Below are positions 34,631-46,639 of a DNA stretch of 64,000 bases, piece after piece (position 1 is the stretch's first letter; each line of letters opens with the position of its first letter). The DNA is taken from contig OZ020520.1 of the NCBI GenBank assembly GCA_963971425.1, forward strand, positions 11,841,807 through 11,905,806, written 5' to 3'. Made by a program: the position numbers and the translations under genes. The DNA comes from Bryoerythrophyllum caledonicum. Taxonomy: Eukaryota; Streptophyta; Bryopsida; Pottiales; Pottiaceae. The notes under the pieces were generated by a model that made no database searches, was not told where the DNA came from, and saw only the letters and a list, made by a program, of their open reading frames with translations.

Positions 34631-35899
34631 TGTCGTAGTTTGCAGAGTCAGTATTCCTCCGGAATGCACTAAATCGTTACTAAGTACTTCCAAAGTAAAC
34701 CACTCCGGTTTCGTTCCCACAAAGATCTATTTATCCTTTCAAATTACCCAAAACTATCGATCACCCAGGTTAGTTATTCTATTCCGTAAAGGAACCGGAT
34801 CCTTAAACCATAAACCGGTTTCCGGGACTTATCCAGAATGTACCGGAACTAGTTTCCGGAAGTTACGTACAGTTGTTTCCGGAAATGATTTCCGGCAAAA
34901 CCAGGTGGGTAGTTTGATTTACCTCTGTTTCCCCTCCGAGCAACTTCCGGAAGGTTTAAGCGAGTGACCAGAAGGCCACTGATCCTATTTTGTGTAAGTG
35001 GCCGGATTCCCCACTGCCTTGTGACTTTAAGTGGCTAGACACCCACTGCCCCGGATTTTATAGTGCCCGGACAATCACTCTCCTCCTAATCTTCTAACCG
35101 GTGTTGTGGTGTCGATTCTAGACTTAACTCTCACGACATCTGGAAAGCCTTCCGGATGCGGTCACACAAAGATAAGTCCGGACTACAACGACGTTCCGGT
35201 AGCACTCTCGTAGGTCTCTGAAGATAGTGATATTGTTTTACTTGGGAGGACTCCTTCTAGACTCACATAGCAGGTTTTTCCTATCGTGGGGGTAAACTCC
35301 GGTTTTGGAGACCGGAATCCGGGTTCACACGGGATATTCCGTGCCCTAGAGACTACCAGGAACACCTCTGCAATATATCTCTTCCCCTCCTGGTTCTTCC
35401 GGACTCTGGAGGTGACCAGGAACGCCTCTGCAATCTCCTCCAGTTATTCCGGACACTCCCCTACTGGAAATCTAAACCGTCTCACTCCTTAGTTCATCAA
35501 AACATCCTTCTCTTCACAGAAATCTGCGTAAGACGTACAATAGCAACGGACCTTGCACCTTACAAGAGAACATCATATGTCGCACAAACTAGGTAGCAAA
35601 TCTAGTGATAGCTCTGGAATATATTCAAACATAAGGAAAACAAGATTCTGAGTTGAGAAAACTCATTATACTAAGTACTAGGAAATCAACATGATCTCCG
35701 CACTACCTTATCTGCGAGAAATCCGGAAAATCTAATCTAGAAAATCTTATCCCAAAAGGTCCGGGATTTCAAACCTGAGATCCAAAATTTTTGGATCTCA
35801 GATCCGATTTTTCCGCCGGCCACAATTCTAAGTTTCCGGTTTGACAGACAGCTCGGTAGCCGGGTGCAATTTGGAGCCCCATTGTTAATCGCTACGACA
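34631..35899 (+). mobile_element. 1269-bp solo LTR of an unclassified LTR retrotransposon
   Basis: It runs from TGTCGTAG to CTACGACA, an 8-bp terminal inverted repeat with TG..CA ends. Its first ~370 bp recur at 63697-64000, where the match starts at the same TG. It is remarkably rich in TCCGG/CCGGA words. No identical 5-bp duplication flanks it (GCATG left, AGTCT right), so it may come from unequal recombination. It interrupts the hAT relic. Confidence 0.7.
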
Positions 35900-36124
35900 A
35901 GTCTGATAAAACTAACTACGGAGTCATCTTGTTCCGAAGTCGAAATGGACGAAGTCGAAATGGACGAAGTCGAAATGGAAAGTACAACTTTTGTACTTTG
36001 ACGGCATGCTCTCTAATAAGGAACACCTTTATTAGCTCCCTATTAGTTTTGGAGCAAACATAAGAGTGTAGAAAATTATTTCCTTCCAAATTTAAAAAAA
36101 AATTCCTTGTCTTTAGTGGAAAAT
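35900..36124. other. Flank with a 15-bp triple repeat
   Basis: CGAAGTCGAAATGGA occurs three times in tandem at 35935-35979. Nothing else is recognisable. Confidence 0.7.
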
Positions 36125-36706
36125 AACGCTTCAATTCAAGTCAAAGATTTTCACATATTGCCAAAAATATAACGGGCAAGGTACCAAAAACAAAAAAGTC
36201 TTACCACATAAAACTTAGAGATTTTAACTTTTTATACTTTTGATTTTTCCACAACAATATGTGGTGTAGACCTTCATATTGACCATTTGGATCATCAATC
36301 TAAAACATATCAAGTATCTAAAAACTAAAACGTTACTTGCCCATTTTTTAGCTTCCACTACTAGCATAGTTGACTTGAATAAGGTACACCCTTTTTCTAC
36401 CTCTAACAATTGGTGTATAAGGAACTAACATCATCCTAAACTACCATTAGTAATGGATTTAGGCCTTATGTAGTGCAAAAATTTGATACCAAGTAGTGAA
36501 TAGCATGGGAGCTATGCAAGTCTTTCAATCCGTGTGGTTAAAATTTATGAAATTTTGTGGGGACATTAACAAAGAAGTATTTATTGTGATCGTACGGTTA
36601 GATGTAGAAATAAAAAGGTTTTGTCTCCATTCTGAGGCATTTTACTATAGCCTCGCGGTATTGAAGTGTTTTTGGTGCAAAAATGTCTTGGTCCTTTAGG
36701 GATTAA
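36125..36706 (-). mobile_element. Partial copy of the TTAA-type repeat family
   Basis: It contains the family landmarks in order (TTTTCACATATTGCC, CACATAAAACTTAGAGATTT, GGTGTATAAGGAACTAACATC, CTTTCAATCCGTGTGGTTAAA) and ends TCCTTTAGGGATTAA at about 36705. The other terminus was not found. Confidence 0.55.
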
Positions 36707-36958
36707 AAATGTTTGGAGGTTTAAAACTTGGTCCACACCATTTTTGTTTATACAAACGCACAAATCCTTATGAGGCTTAAGTACATCCATAATCACACGG
36801 ATTCACACCACTACTATCAAGTAGAATGTAGAGAGTACTATTCATATTTTTTTTTAGTATCCATAATGTAATACAAAAATGGGAACATACATTAAATGCT
36901 AAAAGATGAAGCATTGTAAGAAAATTGTCTTTTGGTACCGCAAAAACAAAAAATACAC
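36707..36958. other. Short AT-rich spacer
   Basis: No gene or repeat is recognised between the partial TTAA-type repeat and the RING-H2 pseudogene. Confidence 0.5.
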
Positions 36959-39245
36959 CTAGTCAATATTCATCGGGCTATAAGTAGTGCCACTCGCCCC
37001 TGCCTCGTTGTCATGTGCCCCTACGTGCATAGGGAGGTCTTCATCTGAGTCCAATACAAGTCTACGAGACGCCGATCGTGTTCTCCTCGTTGGTCCATCT
37101 TCATCCAACACGGCCCTTAGGATTTGGGATTGCATGAGCTGGTCGAGCGCTTGCCGTGTCCCTGGACTATGCACATCGAGCAAGAAGTCGATTTCGTCAT
37201 TTCAGAAAATTTCTTTCCACTCTGATTCCGATAATTGTCTTAGTTTTTGCGGGTCCGGTTGGTCAACGTCGTGAGAAATGCGATCCCCGTTGTCGTCTGT
37301 GATGCAAACTCCGTCAAAGCCTCACAACCATTGCCGTGGATGAGGTCTGAAACGAAATTGCTCCCCGTTCTCGTCCGAATGGCCGTTAAAGCATTGGTAC
37401 AAGAAATTTCGTTTTCCTTGACCGTATTTGTCCTTTAACGGGATCAAAATTTTTGCACACCCGAACAATCTGCTCCGGGTCCCTTTCCCAACCCCACTCG
37501 TTTGAGAGGTGCATCTTATCCAACGAGTGCATCTTCAGTTTCCAGCTCCACACCAAATCCTTTCCCCACATATGTGATTGATCATGAGCGTTCGTCACAT
37601 TGAACTCCCAATGCGGGGGCACGTATGGAACTAATTCAAAAAGTTCGTACAATCGCTCGTGAAAATGGGCCTTGCACAATGAGCACTGCCGGCGTACGAC
37701 CATCAAGCTAATCAAGCAAAATAGATGGTACAAGTGCTCACAAGTGCCTAGATGCATCCCACCTTCTGGACCAAATGGGTTTAGACAAATTGAGCAAGTC
37801 GTACCGTCGGATACGAAATTCAAAGGTTGTGGCCACAATAACATGGGGTTGCCCCGATTATCGAGGGTAGATGAAACCTCCTTTTTGAAATCCCATTTGT
37901 AACGGGACCAATCGATGGTTGTTTGCCCACCGACGGTTTTCACCATTGCCATTTCATCCATCTTGAAAAGATCATCTACGAGGGCCCACGATGTCAAACC
38001 AAACACCCTCTCCTAGTTTTTTTCGGTATAGTTGTTGTCGATTTTTTGGAATTCCGCCACCAATTGTCGAGACCGATCGACCGTGAAGACGTAGGCCAAC
38101 TTCCATTGATAGTAATGTTCTACCAACACATCCAAGCGACTTTGTAGTCTTGAATTCTCTTCAAGCGCTTTAGCAAGCTCTTTGCCGCCGTCACCTGCCG
38201 CACCGTCTTCTTTGTTGACTTTAGCTTTGTCTGCGTTGGTAGGGGCCTCATCAAACGACAATGAATCGTCTTAGGTTGACACGTGTACAAGCCCTTCCTC
38301 CTCCCGTCGTGGATTCCGATCTTCTGTGGTCATTGTACTAGCTTGAAGGGCAAGTTGGAGCTCCTCCATATCACGTCGTTGCTGGTCAATAACAATGTTT
38401 TTATCATTGACTTCAACTCTCAACTTGCAAACCTCATCGCGCAATGACAATAGTTCTGTTGTCTTCCCTTCCAATTGGTTCAGCAAGGTTTGGATAGTGC
38501 TGGCAAAAATAGCACCAGTAGAGGCTTCTAACGTTCGATCAACAACCGCGGAGGATTGTACCTGAGCCCCAACTTCATTAACGGTATCGTTAACGACTAC
38601 GTTAACCGTCTGTTCCGCCCTCCTTCGTTTGGTGGGCGCTTGTGTCCTTTGGCTCCTTGTGATTGGAACATGGGATCCGTCAGAGTCTGTATCTGTGTTT
38701 GAGGGATCGGTCTCGTACGTGTCGACCGGTTCAGTCTTCGCCATCAATTTGCCCAATCCGCCTTCTGGATACCTCCGTGTCCCCATTGGAATCAATCCAT
38801 TCGCCGGAGAAGGAACTCTTATGCTATCTCCCATGGCTTTCAAGGTGGACCAATCCACCCTCTTGCCCAACTTTACCTCCGCATGGACACCTCGCGCAAG
38901 GAAGAGATTTACTTCATTGCGTTTGATATAAAGGATGCCGTACAAGACCAGGTATACTTCAATGCACCGATTTTTGAATGCCTCGTCGGTGCCCTTCCAT
39001 AAATTTGCCTTGTGAAAGCGTCGGTGATAATTGTGTTGCTGCTCCGGGAAAGCCTTGTCGATATGGCACCACTCGATGAAGTTTGCGCAATCCTCGAAAC
39101 TCCATGGCTCAAGAACTTCTTCCCAACCTTTAAAAGCCAATTTAACAGGATTCCGAAGCACATGCAACCTCTTCCGCTGCTTGTTTCCCGATCGTAGTCG
39201 GCTCTTGTCTCGTTCTTCTTTATTCATTTTTACCGGCGTGGCCAT
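36959..39245 (-). pseudogene. RING-H2 finger / coiled-coil protein, disrupted
   Basis: A single minus-strand reading frame runs from the ATG at 39245 to about 37430 with two in-frame stops (38271-38273 and 38013-38015), then continues in another frame, with two more stops, to 36959; together about 760 codons. The first 150 residues are basic and Trp-rich and match nothing I know. About residues 180-220 are acidic with a basic KRRRAEQ patch. 260-310 form a likely coiled coil. Near residues 450-500 a complete RING-H2 pattern appears (CSIC..C-E-H-LY-H-LFC..CSLC), usually the E2-binding part of a ubiquitin ligase. The C-terminus is acidic (VLDSDEDLP). A TATA-like motif lies about 135 bp upstream. 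Function is unknown; ubiquitin ligase activity is only inferred. Confidence 0.65.
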
Positions 39246-39845
39246 GGGTGGGGAAAATCTGAATAATATATGTGATGCGAATGGATGAAGTCCCTATTCG
39301 ACGCCCACAACCAACTCAATTAAGAGGTGGATGAAGAGGGGCTATGTGAGGCGGGGACAATTAGGGGTGTGCACGATATTATATAGACGATAGACGAAGC
39401 ACTAGTCTAGGGTCCCAGGGCAGGGGCGGGGACGTCTCCGCCCCACCCTGGGCAGGGGGGAAGTCGTCCCGGCTCCATACAGGCAGGGGCGGAGACGTCC
39501 CCGCCCTTAACAGGGCAGGGTTGGTGACGTCCCCACCCCTAACAGGGCAGGGTGGGTGACGTCCCCGCCCCTACTAGGGTAAGGGCGGAGACGTCCCCGC
39601 CCAGCTTAGGTACGTAGGGGACGTCTTCGCAAAAAGAACCCGACATCATATAAATAGAGGACATTTTGTCCTTATTTTCTACCAAGTCCACGCCCGAGGC
39701 CTCACGTGTTAGTTCGCTGTGCGGCCTGAAAGAGAGTTTGGTGGGTGATTGGGCTTGGCCCATTTATTGTACCCAGACTCTTTGCGGATTTTTTTAAAAC
39801 CATCGACTTGGAATTTCGACCACGGTAGGGAGTTGACTATCACAT
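39246..39845. promoter_or_regulatory. Shared intergenic region with divergent TATA-like motifs
   Basis: The two start codons face away from each other, 600 bp apart. A minus-strand CTATATAAT at 39378-39386 and a plus-strand TATAAATAG at 39649-39657 bracket an array of GACGTC palindromes. The spacing to the two ATGs (about 135 and 190 bp) suits promoters. Confidence 0.55.
39405..39625. repeat. Array of GC-rich GACGTC palindromes
   Basis: The word GGGGCGG(A/G)GACGTC(C/T)CCGCCC occurs about six times, in perfect or degraded form, linked by (A/C)AGGGCAGGG. Each is an inverted repeat centred on GACGTC, an ACGT-core element of the type bound by plant bZIP factors. Confidence 0.85.
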
Positions 39846-41425
39846 ATGGCGGGAGAAGGAAGTAGGTCGATGGAGAAGCGCCCAATCTTTATGGACTTGG
39901 ATGATGTTGATGAGACGTTTTTCCGTCCAGCAACACGGAGTTGACTTCAGGATCATTGAATCCGTCGTCATCGAGCAGGAAGAGGCGGAAGAAGTCACCA
40001 AATCCGGACATGCCCCCGCACGAATACCTGGTTGAATGTAGAGGGATTGCCGTCGAATTTTACAACCGTCGGACGAGAAGGGCGTTGACGAGGAGCTATT
40101 TGACGCACAACGAAGAGGGATACCACAAGTTGACGGTTGACATGCGACACGAATTAATGTCAAACCTTGATAAATCTGAGAAATTTAATAATTTCTCAGA
40201 TTATTGGTTGCATTCGGAGTGGTTGGACACCTTAGTGAACGCACTGACCACCAATATCGTTGCGAACTAGTGTTACGTCACGGGGAAGAGGGAGGATGAG
40301 AGCACCAGGAACCTGGAGGAGCGCGCACTAGTGGCGAAGATGAGGATGATCCAGGGCTTCGTTCAACAGTACTCTTCTTCCCGTAAGAAGAAACTAGCTC
40401 CTTGGAAAGCGACTATTGAGGAGCAAATTTTGGCTGACTTCGTTGGTGGAACTTTCAAGTGGCTTGAAAGTTGCGCTAAAGTGATTCCAATGCCAGAGCA
40501 GAGCGCGGTGGGTGGCTATGGGGCTGTACGGAAGGTGATGATAACCAAATTGGAAATCATTCCAAGTTGGATTTACTTCGCGGGAAAGACTCTGACCAAC
40601 ACCAACGAGAGGGAGAAGCGCCGAAACATCATCAACGAGGCTGGAGGATGTCCGGTAGTGCATCCAGGGATCATGAGACTTGCGTACCTCCACCTGAAAA
40701 CTATGGAAGGGTACACGCTCTGGTGGAATGGGGGATCTCTGGCTTCTTTTTGGTCCAAGTTTGACTCGAAAGTGGACAAAGCATTGCCATTTGAACGGAT
40801 TGAGATGCATCCGAATACCGGGTTGGCGATCCAAGAGCTTCGGTGGGTAAAAACTTTCCGCCAAAATCGAGAGAACCTCGCGCTATCATTGCTTGTCATT
40901 GTGGGAAAATGCCACGACGCAAATTATATACACAATGACATCTCTCCATCGAATGTTTTGCTCCACTTTGATGAGTAGAAACCTGATACGGTGTACATCG
41001 GAATTTGCGATTGGGGGCTTTCTAGTCGGGTTGTGGAGAATGAGCCATCAAGGTATGGTTATCAATTCAAGGAGGAGCTTCAACAAGAGAGAGAGGGGCG
41101 ACGGTTTGTGGCACCAGAACTGTTCTATAATTTTGGGCCGCGGGACTCCACCAACTCGCTTGAAGTCATGCAACGGCCACACCTCTACTCCAAGGCAGCA
41201 GATGCATTTGCGGTGGGTTGGATTTGTGAAATTTTTTTGAAAGAAGATTGGGACACTTCGTATTTCACCAACAAAAACACGGAGCAATATGTAAACCTGA
41301 AGCTAAAATTTACAGCGTTGCAAAAACAACTGCTCGAAGAACGGTCTTCTGTGCGAGATGTTTTAGACACATTAATGAAACCCCGCCACAACTGGACTAT
41401 GCCTCTATGTTGTTACCGACAATAG
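39846..41425 (+). pseudogene. Protein-kinase-like protein with HND/DWG motifs, disrupted
   Basis: The ATG at 39846 opens 32 codons; after a frameshift near 39940 one frame continues to 41425 with two TAG stops (40268-40270, 40976-40978), about 525 codons in all. A kinase fold can be followed: glycine loop GGYGAVRKV, a Lys in YFAGKTL, helix-C-like NEAGGCPVVHPGIMRL, catalytic loop YIHNDISPSNVLL (HND for the usual HRD, with catalytic Asp and Asn kept), metal-binding CDWGLSS (DWG for DFG), FVAPEL, and KAADAFAVGWICEIF. The ~150 residues before the kinase part are unfamiliar. The key residues kept suggest an active ancestor; the stops show this copy is broken. It is transcribed divergently from the RING pseudogene. 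Confidence 0.68.
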
Positions 41426-41836
41426 TTTTTTGTTAATTAGCTGCATTAGTTTTGCATGTGGTGGTTAAATAGGCAATACGGCATCTTCGTAGAAGAATAT
41501 GTGTACTTGGCAATTGCCATACGTTATATTTTAATCAATATTGGATACGTCCAAATCTTAAATTCTAAATCCGAGATTTGCATTTGTTCAAGCACAAATA
41601 ATTATTGATACACTAATGATACACTAAATGTGCACAAGTGAAAGAAATAAATTTATTATTTCTACAAAAATTGATACATAGTGTAGTAAATGGCATTTAG
41701 TGTCCGGTTATGTCACTACACTAAGTGCCTCATTTGCAATTGGTGTATGGGTTCACATATAGTGTATACTATAGTAAACATAAATTTTAGTTTACCAACA
41801 TAGTGTCAATAGTTAAACACTATTAAGTAACTCATG
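41426..41836. other. AT-rich flank with CACTA/TAGTG words
   Basis: An imperfect palindrome (GGCATTTAGTGT..CACTAAGTGCC, about 41692-41730) lies here. No gene is supported. Confidence 0.5.
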
Positions 41837-41990
41837 AAGGGGCGGAGACGTCCCCGCCCCATACGGGCACGGCGGAGACGTCTCCGCCTGTGCCCCGTCT
41901 GGGGCGGGGACGTCTCCGCCCTTGGTTGTGTGGGGGTGGAGACGTCTCCGCCATGCCCGTATGGGGCGGGGACGTCTCCGCCCCACCTCC
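41837..41990. repeat. Second array of GACGTC palindromes
   Basis: Four or five copies of GGGGCGG(A/G)GACGTC(C/T)CCGCC at about 35-bp spacing, the same word as in the array at 39405-39625. It lies about 400 bp beyond the kinase pseudogene. Confidence 0.9.
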
Positions 41991-42463
41991 CTCTTGCCAT
42001 TAGTCCCTGATCCTACTCCAACTTCACCCTCTCCTACGTGGCAACTATGTGGTGCCAACATGGTTGCCACGTCGCGTGTTTTTTACCTAGGTGGTAAGTC
42101 AACCCTCAGTTGACTTACTCGGACGGGCGAGAGCTCTACCGGACGGGCGAATCGGACGGACGGGCGTAGCGGACGTCCGTCCAGTATGATAACCCTGGGG
42201 ATATTGGAAACATGCCTCAAGCCTTGCTTGTTGTTGATACTGGAATATGGCTCTCTGCAAAAGAGGAGAGTATAGTTGACGCAACAAAGCGAGTTGCTGA
42301 CCAACCCTGAAAACTCCGGACCATTGGTTTGCTTCGTTGCATGGGATTTGCAATGCGGACCATGTGTTAATTTCTTGCTCATCAGATGAGTGTCAATTTT
42401 CCCATTAATGAATGAGTTTGGCACCGTTGACGCAAATAGACAATGGTTGACACAACTACTTGC
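41991..42463. other. Unassigned sequence with CGGACG motifs
   Basis: 42115-42185 contains several GGACGGGCG and GGACGTCC words. No reading frame here is convincing. Confidence 0.5.
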
Positions 42464-42889
42464 TACTACTTCAAGAAAACAAGGGTTTCTGGGAGGTCAA
42501 AATGAACGTGCATTTCATTGCTATGGACGTCAAAAGGGGCATTAACTAAAATCCGGGGTGTTGACGTGCCCTGGACATCCAAGAAAATCCGCGTGATGTC
42601 CCGAGAAACGTGTAAAATTTTTCGGGACATCCAAAACGTCGAGGTCTTTTCGAGGGCCTGGAGCGTGCCATTTGGCGTCCAACTTAGCGCCACATGGGAT
42701 TTTTGAAAATGGGCAGGGACACGTCACGATGTTTTTCATCCATAACATGTCCGCCGACGTGGGTCCGAAAAATGACATGGCATCGGCTCATGTGGCGCCC
42801 ATTCTCGGATGCTGTTGGTTGCTGATGATGTCCTCCTGGACATCATACAGAACTATTGAATGTCTACGTAGACGTACGAATAGACGTTT

Positions 42890-42975
42890 TATGGGGTGTT
42901 TCATGGAACGTTTCATGGGATGTTTCATGGGACGTTTCATGGGACGTTTCATGGGGTATTTCATGGGGTGTTTCC
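42890..42975 (+). repeat. 12-bp tandem repeat (GGGACGTTTCAT)
   Basis: About seven consecutive 12-bp units vary at the ACG/GTG/TAT position, inside the CACTA-like element. Confidence 0.9.
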
Positions 42976-43027
42976 CGGGACAATCCTTGTGCACAAGTTT
43001 GTTTGTGGGGTTGTAATTATAAACATT

Positions 43028-43345
43028 CACCTGAAACACACACAACACACTACATCACAAGACACACACTCAACAACACACACCATAACACACACAACAA
43101 CACACACACAAGACACACAACACACAACACAACACAACACACCTAACACACACAACACAAACACACACAACACACACTACAACACACACACTCACTCACC
43201 GCACACACAACCTCACGCACACATACACACATCTAAGTCTCACCTACACACACTTGAAACTACACAAACACCTCACGCGCACACACTCCACACTCACACA
43301 CACACACAACGGACATACAACTCACACGCGCACTCACTTCTCACT
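43028..43345 (+). repeat. CA-rich low-complexity tract
   Basis: Irregular ACACA/AACAC words extend for about 320 bp. The open frames across it are composition artefacts. Confidence 0.9.
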
Positions 43346-43389
43346 CGCGCATACTCAGAAAGAAAGAGAGACACAATCCCTAGCGAAGG

Positions 43390-43574
<185 letters not shown>

Positions 43575-43911
43575 GTCACGCCCTTGTTCACTCTTGAAAA
43601 AGTGAAGGGACTGCCCCCCTTGCCCATCAAGACTAGCGGGAACAGTCCCCTGCGCTGATGTGGCAGGGGTGCGTTCTCCGAGACGTCCTTTAAAAAATCA
43701 TGCTGTCCTTTTTGACGTCCTTTTTGACGTCTCAAGTGTCAGGACGTCTTCGTGGATGTCTACGTGGATCCGGCTACGTCCTCACCTGTTCAGCTTGATG
43801 TCCCAAAAAAACAAGGAATCTAGGCCGAGTCTTCAATCTTTTTTGACGTCTTGTGGGACGTCCAAAAATACGCGGGGGCATCTCAAAAACCCCTGTTTTC
43901 TTATAGTGTAC

Positions 43912-46639
43912 TATAGTGGGGGAAGCCTTTCGAACACTAGCAAAGCATAGGAAGGTGGGTCCCTCAAAGGATACAAAGTAACGTTTGCAACGAAGGCCGG
44001 ATTCCAGGGTCAATGATGGGCTACACCGGAAGAAGATACGTGCGACAATATTGCACCTTAGCGAAAGCAAAAGGAGTAGCCAAGAACGCTTGCGGGAAGA
44101 TGACAATAACGCTATGAGTGGAGCGGAGATCAAAGGAGACACATGGTGAATGCCAAAAGGGGGTAGAGAATGACTTGCAACTGCGTATTAATCAAGAGTT
44201 TGTCATAGCCAATACTGTAGATGACATATTTTGTAGAGTTATGGTGCTTCATAAAGTTGATAAGACAAGGACCACTTTTAGCAAGGTCTTATTAACTCAT
44301 TGCACTTCCGCAATTACAAAATGGAATGTTGCACCAATCAATATAAATATGCTTCCATTCATCATTGTAATGCACGTTTTCAACAAAGCTCACATATTTG
44401 GGCCCTTTGAAGTTTGTGGCATTTAATTGTTGTAGAGCCAAAATGACAAAATTAGCTTTTTTCCGAAAATTAAGTGTAAAAAGGGTTGTAGATATATGGA
44501 GAATTAAAAAAATTAATGATTAAGTTTACACTAAGTAGTTAATTAAGTGGAAAGTACCTATTCATATCCAAGAATAAGGAAATAATGGAAAAAGGGTTGA
44601 ATTCGCACCCTCTGGGTAGGGTGTACCTTTTCATGAATAGATATAAAGAGATGTGAAGATTTAGTGGAATTAATCTTAATGGTTAATACTAGGGAAAACC
44701 TCTTTCCAAGAGTTGTAGCTCTTGGATGTTGAGTAGAATGACTAGCTTGAATTTTTAGCATTCTTTGCCATTACCATAGAAATTCCTTGGAGGAAGATTG
44801 GAGTGAGCCCTAGCTTTAGGTGAAAGAGCTAGTTGATGACTCTTAATGTTGTAAGAGTATTTAATTTTATATATGAATATATAATGGTTATTGAATTTGC
44901 ATATGTAGAGTCTTGTAACTTGAGTCATATGTATAATTGCAATAATATATGAACTTCATTGCATAAATTTGACATTGTGTGTTGTAAATGCAATTGCATG
45001 CATTAGGTATTAATTGTGGATAAAATTCCTATGCATGAATGCATTGTATATTTATTCTTCATGGAATAAGTTAGGGAAATACCCTAACTACTAAGGTCGT
45101 GTGTGTGACCTTGTGTGTGTGTTGGAGCAATAATTATAATTGTGAAGATTAATGGAGATAATGTGGAATTAAGTGACTTAGTGCATGAGATGTGTGATGC
45201 ATAAGTACTTAATAAGATCTCAAGTGTGTGTGAGCATAACTTGAGTATCATAAGAATAAGAGTGGAGATCTTATTCATGTTAATGCAATTTATGCAATAA
45301 ACATCAAGAGTGGCATACTTTGATGCATGGCAAGAGTGTCATATTATGCATACAAAAAATTGGCATTAAGTCTAACCTTAATAGAAGGGATTCTCTAAGG
45401 TAGGCTAAGTTGTGAGTATTTAAGAATCTATCATAAGAGAGAAAATAAGGAACAAATCCCAAAGAAAAACTTAAGAAGAAAAGATAAAAACTTAAGAATC
45501 TTAAGTCCAAGTTTGGATACATAAACTTATGAAGAGTGAGACCTTAAGTACCATGAGACCCTTAAGTTTAAGGGCTTGGACTTAAAGGTTCGTATGAGTG
45601 AGAATACGGGACAACATTTGCAGTTAGTGAGATGCATTCCCGGTTCTGGAAGTCTTAAAGACAGAAACTTAAGAACACTGTAGGACCGAATTGGTCTAGA
45701 CAGTGCAGGTTCTTAACAATCAGTCCTAAGTGAGAAAGTGAGTGCTTAAGAACTCAAGGACAGAAACTGTGTTCTTAAGAATATGGACCCGACCGAGAGA
45801 GAAGTCTTAAGTAAAATTCAGACATCTTAAAGACTAAGTGGTACGAGTAAGTGTGGAACACCGTGGTCTTTAAGGGATAATTGTGGGTAAGTGAACTTAA
45901 GTGGAGACTTAAGAGGTGAACTCCTTAAGACTTAAGTTAACTTGTGTATGGGATTTTTGAGACTAACCATTGTCTTAAGAACGTGATCACGTGGACCGAG
46001 TGGACGGACGTGAAAAGTGGAGCGTTTTTGCATGAGGTAAGAATGTGAATTCTTAAAGATTGTAATTAAAGAACCAATGCAATGAGACTTAATGGAAACT
46101 TCCATTAGCCCAGTGTGGCAAGTGTTTAAGGATTAGAAGCATAAGCACGATCTTAAAAGGACTAATGTTCCGTTTTAAGGCACGAGAGATCCTTGAGGTT
46201 TAGACTTTGTTTGTGGATCCCTTAAGAGTGATGCTAACAGCCCTAATTTCTTAAAAATAGATAGATAACCTTAACAATTAACCAAAAAGATAGCTTTAAC
46301 GACACAATTAATCACCAATTACTTAAAACTAGGCGTATGATCATCCCCGTAACGAATCCTATGAGGTGTGGGTACACTTGGGTGTTTTATTAGAGTGGTG
46401 AAAAACCACTCTACAATTGTGCACTTTGTTCTAATTTTAAACTTTACCTAGTGTGGATATAGAGGATTCATTGGAAAACATTTATAACTTGTCACACATC
46501 ACCTCTAAGTTCTAACCATCTAGAATGCACGACAATCAAACTACGCAATTCAATGACTCTTTTAGAAATGACATCAATAATTTTTGTTGTTTCGGGTTCA
46601 AGACATGCTTCAACTATCATCCAATATTATCTTGGAGCT
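43912..46639. other. Unassigned region with a CTTAAG-rich segment
   Basis: No gene is supported; a 102-residue frame at 44118-44426 has no recognised domain. 45480-46260 is unusually dense in CTTAAG and related words, which suggests an LTR or other repeated control region, but no terminal repeats were found. Confidence 0.4.
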
